DNA of 64,000 bases from contig CP016211.1 of assembly GCA_001931535.1 (NCBI GenBank), forward strand, positions 8,479,703 to 8,543,702, written 5' to 3'. The DNA is from Minicystis rosea (GTDB taxonomy: Bacteria; Myxococcota_A; Polyangia; Polyangiales; Polyangiaceae). The notes under the pieces are model-generated. The model was not told the origin of the DNA. It saw only the letters and a program-made list of their open reading frames with translations, and made no database searches. This document shows, in pieces, positions 19,341 through 27,763 of this stretch (position 1 is the stretch's first letter; every line of letters starts with the position of its first letter). The position numbers and the translations under genes are program-made.

Positions 19341-19393
19341 TGATGATGGCGCGATCGATCGAGCGCGCGACGCCGGCCGAGCCGGCTTGGGTT

Positions 19394-19413
19394 TGGGGCC
19401 GCTTGCGGCCCCA
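19394..19413 (-). terminator. Hairpin displaced from its gene by the insertion element
   Basis: TGGGGCCGC, TT, GCGGCCCCA: a nine-base perfect stem. It ends at 19413, immediately before the left target-site copy. Without the element it would begin seven bases after the stop of the lipoprotein gene now ending at 20996, so it is probably that gene's original terminator. Confidence 0.6.
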
Positions 19414-19422
19414 TCGTGAGAT
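19414..19422. repeat. Target-site duplication, left copy
   Basis: TCGTGAGAT directly abuts the left inverted repeat and matches 20988-20996 exactly. Confidence 0.95.
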
Positions 19423-20987
19423 CTGCGCATTGGTCTCATTTTCGCCGCAGCTTCTCGGAGTGTTCGAACGCCTCGGTCCAGATCATCAGCCGCTTCAACC
19501 CACGTCCGATCGTGGTGGAGCCCGGCGGCCCGCCGGAGGACTTGCCAGTGTAGCCGCCGAGCTCGGCGATCCAGAGGACGGCCTGGGCGATGGTCGGCAC
19601 GCCCTCCGGGATGGTCTCCGTGCGCGCCTTGTACTTGGTTTTCGCGGCGCGAAGCGCCTCGATCTCCATCGGGGACAGCGCGACGCTCGCCGCAGCGTCG
19701 GGCTGGGTGCGGGCGAGGTGCTTGAGGCGTTCGGCGCGAGCTGCCACCGCGGCGAGCATCGTAGCCCAGCGGATGACGCGATCTTTGGTGTGCAGCTGCG
19801 TGTCCTCGACATTGCAATGACCGCGCTTCCAGGCCCGGTGAAAGTCTTCCCCCCGCCACCGGAAGCAGTACCCATGGATGATGCCCTTGGCGTCCTCGAA
19901 GCCGTTCACCTCGGCGTTGGTCAGGAGCATCCAGTCGAGGCGCTCTTCGCCGCGCGGCGTGCGACGCTCGTGAGCCCAGACCACGCGCACGTTCATCGTC
20001 GTGCGGTGGTGCGTTGCACGCTCGGGTAGATCGAGCACGACATCCGCGTAGCGTACGTCGAGCCGGGCGCGCCGGGCGGCTCGTGTCGGCCCGGCGGGGA
20101 TGTCGACGTCGTAGCTGCCCACGATGCGTTGCTTGCGCATGTGCCGGCGCAGCAGGCGCCGTCGGCCATCCACGAGCACCACGAGGCGGTCCTGGTTCGC
20201 GCGGATAGTGAACCGCCCTTGTTTCGCAACGGCGCGCAGAATCTCGGCGTTGTCGCCCTCGCGGTCGATCAGGAACCACGGCATGCACGAGGGCGCCTTC
20301 TGGTGCACCAGCTTGCCCGTACGCGCCACGACGTCGACCCACTGCGCCGTCTCGGTCTCAAGGTCGCGTCGACGCGCGTACCGCCCCTTCTTGCTCTTCG
20401 GCCCGCGCGCCCAGAACTCGAGGTCGAGCAGCCCCACGGGAGCTCCGTCGGCAGTCACCGCGAGAGCGTCGATGACCTTCAACCCTCGCGTCGGAAGCGA
20501 GCGCATGCCGAGCGAGCCGAAGTCCTTCGTCTTCGAGACGTCCGTGAGCGAGAGGCTGGTCCCATCGACGACCACATAGACGAACGAAGCGTCGCTCACC
20601 GCGCGGAGCGACGCCTCTGCGAACGCCGTCGTGAGCGCCCTCGGCGCCATTTCGGTCTCAAGGAAGTCGTACGCCGCTTGCAGCTCCGCGCGCGTGCAGA
20701 AGACCTCCGTCAGTCGACCTGCCGGCTGGTCGGCGGCTTGTCGCAACATCGACGCGGCCCGCCGAACGCGACGCGCGTCGCCGAGCTTCGCCGACGCCAC
20801 CTGCTCCTCCGCCCACCGCTGAACCTCACTGCTGTCGCCCATCCCGCGGCGCGCCCATCAGCGCGACCGTTGTCAAGTACGACAACATGGCCACCAGTGC
20901 GCCCGCTCTTAGGGGGACTGCGCTTGCCGTCATTTTCACCGTCGACGGCGCCCCGCTTGTTCGCCCGGAGATGAGACCAATGCGCAG
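19423..20987 (-). mobile_element. Complete IS4-family (IS50-type) insertion sequence, 1565 bp
   Basis: Both ends carry the perfect 17-base inverted repeat CTGCGCATTGGTCTCAT (19423-19439, and inverted at 20971-20987). The element is flanked by a perfect 9-base target duplication TCGTGAGAT (19414-19422 and 20988-20996), the size made by Tn5/IS50-type transposases. It contains one intact transposase gene and no cargo. Identical ends and duplication indicate a recent insertion. Confidence 0.96.
19436..20842 (-). CDS. IS4-family transposase (Tn5-like)
   Basis: 468 aa, close to the 476 aa of Tn5 transposase. The N-terminus WAEEQVASAKLGDARRVRRAASML is the conserved DNA-binding region that recognises the element's ends. 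DDE catalytic residues: Asp93 (VVVDGTSLSLTD), Asp193 (FLIDREGD) and Glu332 in YCFRWRGEDFHRAWK, which fits the IS4 signature Y-x2-R-x3-E-x6-K exactly. Intact, no frameshift, so probably active. The gene's stop lies inside the left inverted repeat. Cuts and rejoins DNA through hairpin intermediates in characterised relatives. Confidence 0.95.
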   Translation of the reverse strand: MGDSSEVQRWAEEQVASAKLGDARRVRRAASMLRQAADQPAGRLTEVFCTRAELQAAYDFLETEMAPRALTTAFAEASLRAVSDASFVYVVVDGTSLSLTDVSKTKDFGSLGMRSLPTRGLKVIDALAVTADGAPVGLLDLEFWARGPKSKKGRYARRRDLETETAQWVDVVARTGKLVHQKAPSCMPWFLIDREGDNAEILRAVAKQGRFTIRANQDRLVVLVDGRRRLLRRHMRKQRIVGSYDVDIPAGPTRAARRARLDVRYADVVLDLPERATHHRTTMNVRVVWAHERRTPRGEERLDWMLLTNAEVNGFEDAKGIIHGYCFRWRGEDFHRAWKRGHCNVEDTQLHTKDRVIRWATMLAAVAARAERLKHLARTQPDAAASVALSPMEIEALRAAKTKYKARTETIPEGVPTIAQAVLWIAELGGYTGKSSGGPPGSTTIGRGLKRLMIWTEAFEHSEKLRRK

Positions 20988-20996
20988 TCGTGAGAT
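20988..20996. repeat. Target-site duplication, right copy
   Basis: TCGTGAGAT follows the right inverted repeat. Its last base is the first base of the stop codon (on the minus strand, its third) of the adjoining lipoprotein gene. Confidence 0.95.
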
Positions 20997-21619
20997 CAGG
21001 GATCCGTGCAGGTCCCCGGAGAGGGCGACGTCCCGATGTGGTCACAGTGGGTGTCGTCGCCGGCGGCCACGCTCGCGTGATAGAGGCGGCACTGCAGCGT
21101 GTTGCCCGAGACCTGCGACGTGAACGGCTCCGTGTCCGTGAAGGTCGCGCAGGTCGTGAGGCAGTCGTCGAGCTTGGAATAGAGGCTCGGGCAAGCGCCC
21201 ATCGCCAGGTTGCAATAGCCGTCGCAGTTGCTGCCGCAGTATTCGGCGCCGCCCGGGCCGGCGTGGGGGCAGTGCAGGGTGGCGTTCGCCGTGGAGCCGG
21301 CCGCGGCGCCGGCGTGATAGGTGCGGCAGCCGAGCGTGTTGCCCGTCGTATCGGCGGCGGTGCCCACGGGGATGTACTTGCACGCGGCCACGCACACTTC
21401 CTTGGACGTGTAGACGGCCGTCGCGCCGGTGCAGTTCGTGGTCACCTTCGTGCAGTACTCGTCGCAATTCGGCGTGTCGGCTGCGCCTCCGCTCCCGCCG
21501 CCGCTGCCACCGGTGCTCCCGCCGGTTCCGCCCTCTCCCCCGCCGCAGCCCGCCGAAAGCGCCAGGAGCGACGTCATGAGACCCGCCGCCGCGACCAGCA
21601 CCCGATGCTTCACCCTCAT
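20996..21619 (-). CDS. Cys-containing lipoprotein with two repeated Cys modules
   Basis: 207 aa. ATG 21619 sits six bases after GGAGG, which favours it over a TTG just upstream. Lipobox LSAGC, then a Gly/Ser/Thr linker. Two related halves each have a CDEYC or CDGYC centre and end in a similar block (TTGNTLGCRTYHAGAA, VSGNTLQCRLYHASVA), indicating internal duplication of a ~70-residue Cys domain. The stop codon overlaps the target duplication of the insertion element; the gene itself is intact but has lost its adjacent hairpin. Exported, function unknown. Confidence 0.85.
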   Translation of the reverse strand: MRVKHRVLVAAAGLMTSLLALSAGCGGGEGGTGGSTGGSGGGSGGAADTPNCDEYCTKVTTNCTGATAVYTSKEVCVAACKYIPVGTAADTTGNTLGCRTYHAGAAAGSTANATLHCPHAGPGGAEYCGSNCDGYCNLAMGACPSLYSKLDDCLTTCATFTDTEPFTSQVSGNTLQCRLYHASVAAGDDTHCDHIGTSPSPGTCTDP

Positions 21620-21741
21620 GCCCAACCTCCAGTTTCGGGCTAGCTACGCGCGACCAACGCCGGGGGTTCCGGACAATCGGGAGGGGCATGGAGCCGCCGC
21701 CGAAGGTGACGCGTAGTCGGACGCTGGACTGAGGAGGGCTC

Positions 21742-22812
21742 ATGAGCAGGTGGATGAAGCTGAACGCGCCCACGTCACGAATGATGCTTTTGTCTGTGGC
21801 GGCAGCGACCGCGTTGGTCTCCGCCGCGGCGTGCGGCGGCGGCAGCGAGTCGACGGGCGGCGCAGGCGGGACGGGCACGGGCACGACGACGGGGACCTCC
21901 CCCACGACGACCGGCACCGGCGGCACCAACACCGGCGGCAGCATGGGCTCGGGGATGCTGACGTCCGTCGCGCCCGCGGGCACCGACGCGGCCTTCGCGC
22001 GCGCGTTCGATGCGACGATGAGCAACGACGGCTCCATCGTCTACTTCACGGGCATCGGGCCCAACGGCGCCGGCGTCTTCAGCGTGCCGGCCAAGGGCGG
22101 CACCATCACGCCGGTCGTGGTGGGCGCGCCGTTCGTCGCTCCCTTCGGCATCGCGATGTCGACCGATGGGAAGAAGCTCTACGTCGCCGACCCCGCTGCC
22201 ACCGGATCGACGCTGGAAGAAGGTCGCATCGTGGCCGTCGATCCCGAGATGGGCACGGTCTCGCCGCTCTCGGGCAGCGACGACATCCTCCCGCGCGGGC
22301 TCGACGTGGTCGCCGTCGACGGCGCGGATCAGCTCTATTTCTCGGGCACGAAGGCTGGCAAGGCGGCCCTCTTCCAGATGCCCGCCTCCGGCGGCACGCC
22401 GAAGGAAGTCGCCTCCGGCGCCCTCATCGATCCCGAAGGCGTCGCCGCGACGAAGAACGGCAAGGTCTACGTTCTCGATGCGCGGGGCTCGAAGACCCAG
22501 CGCGCCAACGTCTACGTGTACGATGGATCGAGCCTCACGGAGTTCATCACCGACGTGCGCGTCGGCTACCCGGCCGGCATCGCGCTCAGCCTCGACGAGA
22601 AGTCGCTGCTCATCTCGAGCCTCGACGCGACCAAGGGCTCGTCGACGCTCACCATCATCGACATCTTCTCGAAGGAGCCGACCTTCTTCCCCGGCGACGC
22701 CTCGCTCGACAAGAAGCTCGAGCCGGGCGGCCTGCACCGCGCCCGCAACGCGCAGGCCTTCGCGTGGGTCAGCTACGACGAAGCCGGCGGCTCCGTGCTC
22801 GTCGCCAAGTAA
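21742..22812 (+). CDS. Lipoprotein with beta-propeller (SMP-30/NHL-like) domain
   Basis: 356 aa preceded by GAGGAGGG. Lipobox SAAAC, then a Gly/Thr-rich linker to about residue 70. The rest shows regular propeller blades: SNDGSIVYFTGIGPNGAGVFSVP, GIAMSTDGKKLYVADP, GAALFQMP-type strands, GVAATKNGKVYVLDA and GIALSLDEKSLLISSLD. Such lipoproteins bind ligands or partner proteins at the cell surface; some relatives hydrolyse lactones, but no catalytic residues can be picked out. Followed by a strong hairpin. Confidence 0.83.
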   Translation: MSRWMKLNAPTSRMMLLSVAAATALVSAAACGGGSESTGGAGGTGTGTTTGTSPTTTGTGGTNTGGSMGSGMLTSVAPAGTDAAFARAFDATMSNDGSIVYFTGIGPNGAGVFSVPAKGGTITPVVVGAPFVAPFGIAMSTDGKKLYVADPAATGSTLEEGRIVAVDPEMGTVSPLSGSDDILPRGLDVVAVDGADQLYFSGTKAGKAALFQMPASGGTPKEVASGALIDPEGVAATKNGKVYVLDARGSKTQRANVYVYDGSSLTEFITDVRVGYPAGIALSLDEKSLLISSLDATKGSSTLTIIDIFSKEPTFFPGDASLDKKLEPGGLHRARNAQAFAWVSYDEAGGSVLVAK

Positions 22813-22837
22813 TCCTCCCCTCCTTCCTCGATCCCCG

Positions 22838-22867
22838 AGCGCTCGCAGCGCCCACGCTGCGAGCGCT
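22838..22867 (+). terminator. 13-bp stem hairpin after the propeller lipoprotein gene
   Basis: AGCGCTCGCAGCG, loop CCCA, CGCTGCGAGCGCT, 25 bases past the stop at 22812. Followed by TCC only; no T-run. Confidence 0.65.
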
Positions 22868-22956
22868 TCCACGTGATGCGCGGTCTCCCGCTCTCCGCGA
22901 CAGTCACTGTTCCTGCTTTACCGACCGATCCCGCCGACCACCATCATCGCCGCGAA

Positions 22957-23003
22957 CGCACGCTCGACCGCACGAAGAAAATTTCTTCGCGCTCGAGCGT
23001 GCG
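22957..23003. promoter_or_regulatory. 47-bp nested palindrome upstream of the OmpA gene
   Basis: Outer arms CGCACGCTCGA and TCGAGCGTGCG pair perfectly; inside is GAAGAAA-A-TTTCTTC, an AT-rich palindrome unusual in this GC-rich DNA. A consensus -35 hexamer TTGACA follows at 23020-23025, without a clear -10. It could be an operator or an mRNA hairpin. Confidence 0.5.
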
Positions 23004-23108
23004 GCACGCTGTCACTTCCTTGACACGACGTTGGAATTCTAGTCCCTTGGGGGATGATTGCTCTGCCGTCGACCGGCGGCGCGCTCACCCGAGAGGCTGA
23101 ACGCAGTG

Positions 23109-24974
23109 ATGAAGAGCCCTGGAACGATGGGGCCGCAGACGGCTCCCAGCCCTGGGCCGCTGCGGAGAATGGCCTCGACGGCCCCGCGAGCGGAGTTGCG
23201 CCTTCGATCGCGTCGCGCGCGCTGGTCCGCCGCGCTCATGGCGGCGCTCGGCGCGCTCGCGCCGGCGTCGGCGTTGGCGCAGGGCGCGATCGAGCGCTTC
23301 ACGCCCGCGCCGGCCGGCGACGCCATGTTCGGCGTCCCTTCGCCGGCGGTGGGTGGACACCTGGTGCCGCGGGCGGCGGCGATCTTCGACTTCGCCTACA
23401 AACCGCTCTCGATCCAGGACGAGACGGGCGCGCGCCACTCCATCGTCTCGCGCCAAGCGTTCCTGCACGTGGCCGTGTCGTTCGCGCTTTGGGACCGGCT
23501 GCTTTTGTCGGTCGACATGCCCTTCGCGCTCCTTCAAGCGGGGGACAGCCCGACGGTCGCGGGGCGGACGTTCGCCTCGCCGTCGGGCCCGCAGGTCGGC
23601 GATCTGCGGCTCGGCGCGCGCGCGCGCCTCTACGGTGATTACTGGGACGCCTTTCAGATCGGCGTCGGCGGCTACGTCTGGGTGCCGACCGCGCCGCAGG
23701 GCTCGTATGCGGGTGACGGCGCGGTGCGCGGGCAACCGCAGCTCCTCCTCGGCGGGCGCATTCCCCATTTCGTATGGAACGTCGCCGTCGGCACCACGCT
23801 GCGCGGCTCCGAGCATCCGCACACCTTCGATGCGGGCGCGGGCGCGGCGCTGGTGCTCGGCGACAACAGCTTCTTCCAGATCGGGCCCGAGCTCACCGTC
23901 TCTGCCCCGTTCACCAAAGATCGCTCGTTTTCCACGCCGACGGCCGTGATCACCACGGCGTCGCCGGCCGCGGCCGAGCTCCTCATCGGCGCCAAGATTC
24001 GCCCCATCCCGGTCCTCGTCATCGGCGCCGGCGCGGGCCCCGGCCTCTCGCAGGGATATGGCACCCCCATCGCGGTCGCGGTCGCGTCGATCGGATACGA
24101 GCCTTTGCCCCCTCGCGCGGACGATCGCGACGCCGACGGCATCCCCGACAAGGAGGATGCTTGTCCCGACGTGAAGGGCGTCAAAAACCCCGATCCGAAG
24201 AAGAATGGTTGTCCGCCCGATCGCGACGGCGACGGCGTCCCCGATCTCGAGGACGCGTGCCCCGACGTCCCCGGCGTGGCCTCCAGCGATCCGAAGAAGA
24301 ATGGTTGTCCGCCCGACCGCGACGGCGACGGCATCCCCGATGACGTCGACGCCTGCCCGGATCAGAAGGGCGTGGCCTCCAGCGATCCGAAGAAGAATGG
24401 TTGTCCGCCCGACCGCGACGGCGACGGCATCCCCGACGAAGTCGATGCCTGCCCCGACGTCCCCGGCGTGGCCTCCAGCGATCCGAAGAAGAATGGTTGT
24501 CCGGCCGACCGCGACGAGGACGGCATCGCCGACGCGGTCGACGCCTGCCCGGATCAGAAGGGCTCTTCCGATCCCGATCCGAAGAAGCATGGTTGTCCGC
24601 ACGTGGTGGTGACGAAGAAAGAGATCGTCATCACGCGTCAGGTCCACTTCCTCTTCGGCAAGTCGCAGATCTCCCAGACCGTCGATCCCGTCTCCGACGG
24701 CCTGCTCACCGAGGTGCGCGACGCCATCCAAACGCACCCCGAAATGAAGCACATCGAGGTGCAGGGCCACGCCGACACCGTCGGCGGCGAAGAGTACAAC
24801 CAGTCCCTCTCGCAGGCGCGCGCGGACGCCGTGCGCCACTGGCTCATCCGGCGCGGCATCCCCGCGACGAAGCTCACCGCCAAGGGCTACGGCTCGAAGG
24901 TGCCCCTCGCCACCAACGACACGCCCGAGGGCCGCGCGGAGAACCGGCGCGTGGAGTTCAAGATCATCGAGTAG
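23109..24974 (+). CDS. OmpA-family outer-membrane protein with thrombospondin type-3 repeats
   Basis: 621 aa from ATG 23109; a start 20 codons later would also leave a signal peptide ending ASALAQ. Residues ~60-335 look like a beta-barrel (alternating hydrophobic strands, GVGGYVWVPTAPQGSY). Then come five 32-residue calcium-binding TSP3 repeats (RDGDGIPD-x-x-DACPD). The C-terminal ~130 residues are OmpA/MotB-type peptidoglycan binding: HIEVQGHADTVGGEEYNQSLSQARADAVRHWL and GYGSKVPLATNDTPEGRAENRRVEF, with the Asp/Arg ligands present. Links outer membrane to cell wall. Precedes a small lipoprotein gene. Confidence 0.92.
   Translation: MKSPGTMGPQTAPSPGPLRRMASTAPRAELRLRSRRARWSAALMAALGALAPASALAQGAIERFTPAPAGDAMFGVPSPAVGGHLVPRAAAIFDFAYKPLSIQDETGARHSIVSRQAFLHVAVSFALWDRLLLSVDMPFALLQAGDSPTVAGRTFASPSGPQVGDLRLGARARLYGDYWDAFQIGVGGYVWVPTAPQGSYAGDGAVRGQPQLLLGGRIPHFVWNVAVGTTLRGSEHPHTFDAGAGAALVLGDNSFFQIGPELTVSAPFTKDRSFSTPTAVITTASPAAAELLIGAKIRPIPVLVIGAGAGPGLSQGYGTPIAVAVASIGYEPLPPRADDRDADGIPDKEDACPDVKGVKNPDPKKNGCPPDRDGDGVPDLEDACPDVPGVASSDPKKNGCPPDRDGDGIPDDVDACPDQKGVASSDPKKNGCPPDRDGDGIPDEVDACPDVPGVASSDPKKNGCPADRDEDGIADAVDACPDQKGSSDPDPKKHGCPHVVVTKKEIVITRQVHFLFGKSQISQTVDPVSDGLLTEVRDAIQTHPEMKHIEVQGHADTVGGEEYNQSLSQARADAVRHWLIRRGIPATKLTAKGYGSKVPLATNDTPEGRAENRRVEFKIIE
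24126..24602 (+). repeat. Five 96-bp repeats encoding TSP3 units
   Basis: In-frame units start at 24126, 24222, 24318, 24414 and 24510. Long stretches, such as the DPKKNGCP codons, are nearly identical at the DNA level, indicating recent homogenisation. Confidence 0.9.
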
Positions 24975-25019
24975 GGGGCGCTCTTGAAATTCGGAAGCAC
25001 ACGCGGATACCATGGTGCC

Positions 25020-25307
25020 ATGCGGCGTTGTCTCGTGCTTTTGGCGATGCTCTTCGCGGCGGGCTGCAACACGGGCGGCCTGCTCGTGATCGAGTCGACC
25101 CGCGACGCCGGCACCGAGACCGACGGCGGCCCGCCCGTGGTCCTCGGCCCCAACACGAACGAGTTCGTGAACAGCGGCACCGTCGCGAAGAACGCCAAGT
25201 ACCGCGTCGTCTACTCGCTCGGCCAAGGCACGCCCAACCAGGCCCCCGTCACCGGCAAGAACAGCGAGCTCCACGGCGGCATCATCGGCGCGAGCGAAGG
25301 CAATTAG
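25020..25307 (+). CDS. Small lipoprotein
   Basis: 95 aa from ATG 25020. Signal MRRCLVLLAMLFAAGC gives lipobox FAAGC. The mature part (~78 residues) has no Cys and no recognised domain; it includes FVNSGTVAKNAKYRVVYSLGQ and ends KNSELHGGIIGASEG, a pattern that looks like one strand pair of a repeat domain. It lies 45 bases after ompA on the same strand and may be co-transcribed with it. Confidence 0.72.
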   Translation: MRRCLVLLAMLFAAGCNTGGLLVIESTRDAGTETDGGPPVVLGPNTNEFVNSGTVAKNAKYRVVYSLGQGTPNQAPVTGKNSELHGGIIGASEGN

Positions 25308-25339
25308 CGCCTCCCGAAGCGCGGCCGTGCTTCGGCGCT
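25306..25339 (+). terminator. Hairpin after the small lipoprotein gene
   Basis: AGCGC and CGAAGC pair with GCTTCG and GCGCT around an eight-base loop, with a four-base bulge. It starts inside the stop codon of 25020-25307. No T-run. Confidence 0.4.
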
Positions 25340-25493
25340 GCGCTTCGCGCTCGAGCAACACCATCGTTTCGATGGGGCTACGCCCCGCCGTGCTTCGCGC
25401 CGCACAGCCCCAGAATTGATGACGGCGCCGCGTGCCTATCGCGCGCAATGGCACGCGCCGCGACCGCCACACACGCGCGGACGATCGATGTGT

Positions 25494-25529
25494 CGCCGGG
25501 ACCTCGCGTGAGCGCGCGAGGCCCCGGCG
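25494..25529 (-). terminator. 15-bp stem hairpin after the collagen-like gene
   Basis: CGCCGGGACCTCGCG, loop TGAGCG, CGCGAGGCCCCGGCG: one mismatch in 15. It begins ten bases beyond the last in-frame stop of the reconstructed collagen-like gene, which supports that gene ending at 25539. Confidence 0.65.
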
Positions 25530-25538
25530 CGACGGTGC

Positions 25539-25793
25539 TCAGCGCCGCAGCATGGGCAGGAGCATGTTGAGGAACATCGGTGTGGTATCGCCCTGATTGG
25601 GCGTGCTCGGCCCGCCGGTGAGCGGGTTCTGATCGGCGGGCTTCTCCGGCGGCAACATCGGCAAAGCCCTCTGCTCGCGGACGCCCTCGAACACCTCGAG
25701 GCGCGCGTCGGCGTTGCGCGACACACGCCCTACGCCGAGATCCTCGTCGGCGCGGTTGGCGACGATGTGCCACTGGAAGGGCATGTTCGACAT
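25539..25793 (-). CDS. C-terminal end of the collagen-like protein (frameshifted from the preceding segment)
   Basis: 84 residues starting MSNMPFQWHIVANRADEDLGVG. This is the expected continuation of the head domain: the segment upstream ends FDVVELGGG and, with one added G, would read directly into this frame. The resulting '-ELGGG-SN-xF-W-IVA-' block is what collagen-like and related myxobacterial proteins carry near their C-terminus. Probably not an independent gene. The junction lies in a G5 run on the coding strand, read as CCCCC just above 25793. Confidence 0.7.
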   Translation of the reverse strand: MSNMPFQWHIVANRADEDLGVGRVSRNADARLEVFEGVREQRALPMLPPEKPADQNPLTGGPSTPNQGDTTPMFLNMLLPMLRR

Positions 25794-27763
25794 CCCCCGC
25801 CGAGCTCGACCACGTCGAAGCCGTGCGAAGTCTTGTTCTTCACCACCACGCCCAACGTGCCCTCGTCCTCCTCGAGCTGGATGAAGACCCGCAGCGGATG
25901 CCGCTCGTCGATGGCCAGATGCGGTGTCAGGAGCGGATCGATCTCGACGTGCGCATAACCATTCTCGAGGTGCGCCTGGCCATAGTCCTCGAAGTAGATC
26001 TCGGGTGTCTCGGGCGCGTGCAGCGTCAGGCGGCGCTGGCCGGTCGGATCCGTCGCATCGCGGACGAGCGTGGAGACGGAGCCGACGCCGTTGATCTTAT
26101 ATTGGACGGCACCGTTCCAATAGTTGACCTGGACCAGAATGGCGTCCGCTGCGTTGGTCGTATAGAGCGCCGCGGAGACGCCGCCGAAGGTGTTCCTCGC
26201 ATAGAGGCCGTACGTGAACCCCGTGAACGCGCCGCCCGAGCCCGCGGTGTTCAAGGTGAACGGCGCCAGCCCATTCCCTGCGCCGACGACGCCCGTGCCC
26301 AAAGCCGTCGTGTTGCCGCGGCCGAACAGGCCGAGCGTGGTACCGATGAACGAGCCTCCGGATCCAGCCGCGAGCGCGTTCGCAGCCTGTCCGTTGCCCG
26401 CGCCGATGATGCCCGTACCGTTGGCGTTGTTGTTCTGACCGAAGACACCCGCAGCGCTGGCGCTGACCTGGCTCGTGAAGCCGCTGACGCCGGACCCCGC
26501 GTTGCCCCCCGCAGCCGCGGTGTTCGTGCCACGGATGGCGTCACCCGCGGCCTGGCTGTTGTCGACGTTGAGGACACGGGTGGCGACGGAGCCGACGAGG
26601 TGAACCGGGTATCCCGGCGTGGTGGTGCCGAAGCCGATGGCCGTACCCGTGTCGAACAGCAGCGAGTCGCCGCCGGACGTCGCAGAGGTGAACTTGATGA
26701 TGCGATTGACGGTGCCATTGAGGTTGGCAGCGCCCGTCGCACCGACAGGCCCCTGAGGTCCAGTCGCGCCATCAGCACCTTGCGCACCCGTCGCGCCAAC
26801 AGGGCCTTGAGCACCCGTTGCGCCGGTCGCTCCGTTCGCGCCAGTCGCACCAGCAGGACCTTGCGCGCCCGTTGCGCCGGTCGCTCCGTTCGCGCCAGTC
26901 GCACCAGCAGGACCTTGCGCGCCAGTCGCTCCGGTCGCTCCGTTCGCGCCAGTCGCACCAGCAGGACCTTGCGCGCCAGTCGCTCCGTTCGCGCCAGTCG
27001 CACCAGCAGGACCTTGCGCGCCAGTCGCTCCGGTCGCTCCGTTCGCGCCAGTCGCACCAGCAGGACCTTGCGCGCCAGTCGCTCCGGTCGCGCCAGTCGC
27101 ACCAACAGGACCTTGCGCGCCAGTCGCTCCGGTCGCTCCGTTCGCGCCAGTCGCACCAGCAGGACCTTGCGCGCCAGTCGCTCCGGTCGCTCCGTTTGCG
27201 CCGATAGCCCCTTGAGGTCCAGTCGCGCCCGTGGCGCCAGTCGCACCAACAGGACCTTGTGCACCCGTTGCGCCGATGGGCCCCTGAGGTCCAGTCGCGC
27301 CCGTCGCACCGACGGGACCTTGCGCGCCCGTTGCGCCGGTCGCGCCCGTCGGCCCCACGGGCCCCTGCGGCCCCATGGCGCCCGTCGGACCGACAGCCCC
27401 CGTCGCGCCCGTCGCACCAACGGGTCCTTGAGCGCCCGTTGCTCCGTCCGCGCCCGTGGCGCCCGTCGCACCAACAGGACCTTGCGTGCCAGTCGCACCG
27501 GTCGCTCCGTTTGCGCCGGTCGCGCCAACAGGCCCCTGAGGTCCAGTCGCCCCCGTCGCGCCCGTCGCACCCACGGGGCCTTGCGCGCCGGTGGCGCCCG
27601 TCGGACCTACTGGACCCTGCGGTCCAATCGCACCCGTGGGACCAGCAGCGCCCGTGGCGCCCGTAGCTCCGGTCGCACCAACAGGCCCTTGCGGGCCGAT
27701 GGCGCCGGTGGCGCCCGTCGCACCATCAGCACCCGTCGCGCCGGTGGCGCCCGTCGCACCCAC
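25730..27763 (-). CDS. Collagen-like protein, central part and head domain (frameshifted fragment)
   Basis: Open from 27763 for 677 codons, but the frame continues upstream without a natural start, so this is the second piece of a single gene. About 340 residues of Gly-X-Y triplets, dominated by GAT, GAQ, GPA, GAN and GPV, are followed by a globular head: NLNGTVNRIIKFTSATSG, a Gly/Asn-rich repeat region with GVFGQN and GLFGRG motifs (pectate-lyase/tail-fibre-like), and a final EIYFEDYGQAHLENGYAHVEIDPLL block. That last block is typical of large secreted myxobacterial and planctomycete proteins. The end after ELGGG is out of frame with the true C-terminus. Confidence 0.75.
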   Translation of the reverse strand: MGATGATGATGADGATGATGAIGPQGPVGATGATGATGAAGPTGAIGPQGPVGPTGATGAQGPVGATGATGATGPQGPVGATGANGATGATGTQGPVGATGATGADGATGAQGPVGATGATGAVGPTGAMGPQGPVGPTGATGATGAQGPVGATGATGPQGPIGATGAQGPVGATGATGATGPQGAIGANGATGATGAQGPAGATGANGATGATGAQGPVGATGATGATGAQGPAGATGANGATGATGAQGPAGATGANGATGAQGPAGATGANGATGATGAQGPAGATGANGATGATGAQGPAGATGANGATGATGAQGPVGATGAQGADGATGPQGPVGATGAANLNGTVNRIIKFTSATSGGDSLLFDTGTAIGFGTTTPGYPVHLVGSVATRVLNVDNSQAAGDAIRGTNTAAAGGNAGSGVSGFTSQVSASAAGVFGQNNNANGTGIIGAGNGQAANALAAGSGGSFIGTTLGLFGRGNTTALGTGVVGAGNGLAPFTLNTAGSGGAFTGFTYGLYARNTFGGVSAALYTTNAADAILVQVNYWNGAVQYKINGVGSVSTLVRDATDPTGQRRLTLHAPETPEIYFEDYGQAHLENGYAHVEIDPLLTPHLAIDERHPLRVFIQLEEDEGTLGVVVKNKTSHGFDVVELGGGCRTCPSSGTSSPTAPTRISA

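Larger units (their letters stand above)
18941..19422. other. Intergenic region with two hairpins, no gene
   Basis: About 480 bases upstream of the TPR/PEGA gene and left of the insertion element. Reading frames here lack coding character. It contains the hairpins at 19309-19340 and 19394-19413 and must hold the promoter for 18940. Confidence 0.5.

Noticed and set aside
23020..23046. Sigma-70 promoter with TTGACA
   Set aside because: No matching -10 at 16-18 bases; kept only as a note to the palindrome.
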